Below are positions 63,871 to 64,000 of a stretch of 64,000 bases of DNA, in pieces. The stretch is taken from NCBI GenBank assembly GCA_004762125.1, contig SIHQ01000022.1, positions 20,015 through 84,014 on the forward strand, read 5' to 3'. Position numbers and translations under genes: made by a program. Position 1 is the first letter of the stretch. The number at the start of each line of letters is the position of its first letter. Below the pieces are notes generated by a model that was given only the letters and a program-made list of their open reading frames with translations, was not told the origin of the DNA and searched no databases. The DNA comes from Oceanospirillales bacterium (GTDB lineage: Bacteria > Pseudomonadota > Gammaproteobacteria > Pseudomonadales > Endozoicomonadaceae).

Positions 63871-64000
63871 TTGAGAGGCTGTTGCAAAAAGCCCCCATTC
63901 GATAAAACCTGTGATATCACAAAGCGTTCACTTTAATAGTGAACTTTGTGATGTTTCAGCCAGTTAAATTCTCTTCAATCTCAATAATCTGCAATGACAG
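63871..64000 (+). mobile_element. Possible left end of an insertion sequence (partial)
   Basis: GAGGCTGTTGCAAAA at about 63871 resembles terminal repeats of several IS families. It is followed by a palindrome GTGATATCAC (63911-63920), an imperfect inverted repeat (63916-63952) and an ATG at 63951 whose frame stays open to the window edge (MFQPVKFSSISIICND). The other end and the transposase body are outside the window, so this is weak. Confidence 0.3.

Overview
The window is a gammaproteobacterial chromosome segment, most likely from an Oceanospirillales-type animal symbiont such as Endozoicomonas or a close relative. That placement is an inference from gene order, protein character and moderate base composition; no database search was possible. 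The core follows the classic order rpsB-tsf-pyrH-frr-uppS-cdsA-dxr-rseP-bamA-skp-lpxD-fabZ-lpxA-lpxB-rnhB-dnaE-accA-tilS-pyrG-kdsA, then eno-ftsB-ispD-ispF-truD-surE-pcm-nlpD-rpoS-fdxA-mutS, then pncC-recA-recX. Most core proteins are full length and carry their family motifs. No rRNA, tRNA or CRISPR array was seen.

Layout. 0-6 kb: a possible 3' end of a plus-strand gene, corA (-), a TLC-like membrane protein (+), glnD (-), a possible small lipoprotein with its own terminator (+), and map (-). 6.4-30.5 kb: one plus-strand run for translation (rpsB, tsf, frr), UMP kinase, isoprenoid and phospholipid precursors (uppS, cdsA, dxr), envelope proteolysis and outer-membrane assembly (rseP, bamA, skp), lipid A (lpxD, fabZ, lpxA, lpxB, kdsA), RNase HII, DNA polymerase III alpha, accA, tilS and pyrG. 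30.5-36.2 kb: an accessory 1782-codon gene for an apparently exported protein with a C-terminal eukaryotic-like kinase domain. 36.9-46.7 kb: eno through rpoS and fdxA, with one small unknown gene between eno and ftsB. 46.9-53.4 kb: mutS, then an accessory block holding a small membrane protein, a DUF1223 thioredoxin-like protein, a tail-anchored unknown, an ADP-ribosylglycohydrolase-like lipoprotein and a FrnE/DsbA-like protein. 53.6-55.8 kb: pncC, recA under a LexA box, and recX. 56.1-63.8 kb: a 2550-codon secreted or membrane protein with three copies of a roughly 90-residue module, a long Ser/Thr/Pro/acid-rich middle and a hydrophobic C-terminal part. The right edge may be the start of an insertion sequence.

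The core genes link lipid A, undecaprenyl phosphate (uppS, and a DUF368/PopT-type carrier flippase), outer-membrane protein folding, and stress or DNA repair (rpoS, mutS, recA, recX). The novelty lies in the genes placed between core blocks. The kinase-like protein has a G10 run inside its kinase domain and a 49-nt pure pyrimidine tract upstream, as in phase-variable genes. The giant repeat protein has no recognised family. The TLC-like protein and the metal-motif-poor ADP-ribosylglycohydrolase homologue also resemble families better known from eukaryotes. Start codons were revised for many genes from Shine-Dalgarno position and family alignment; TTG starts are preferred for skp, lpxA and surE.
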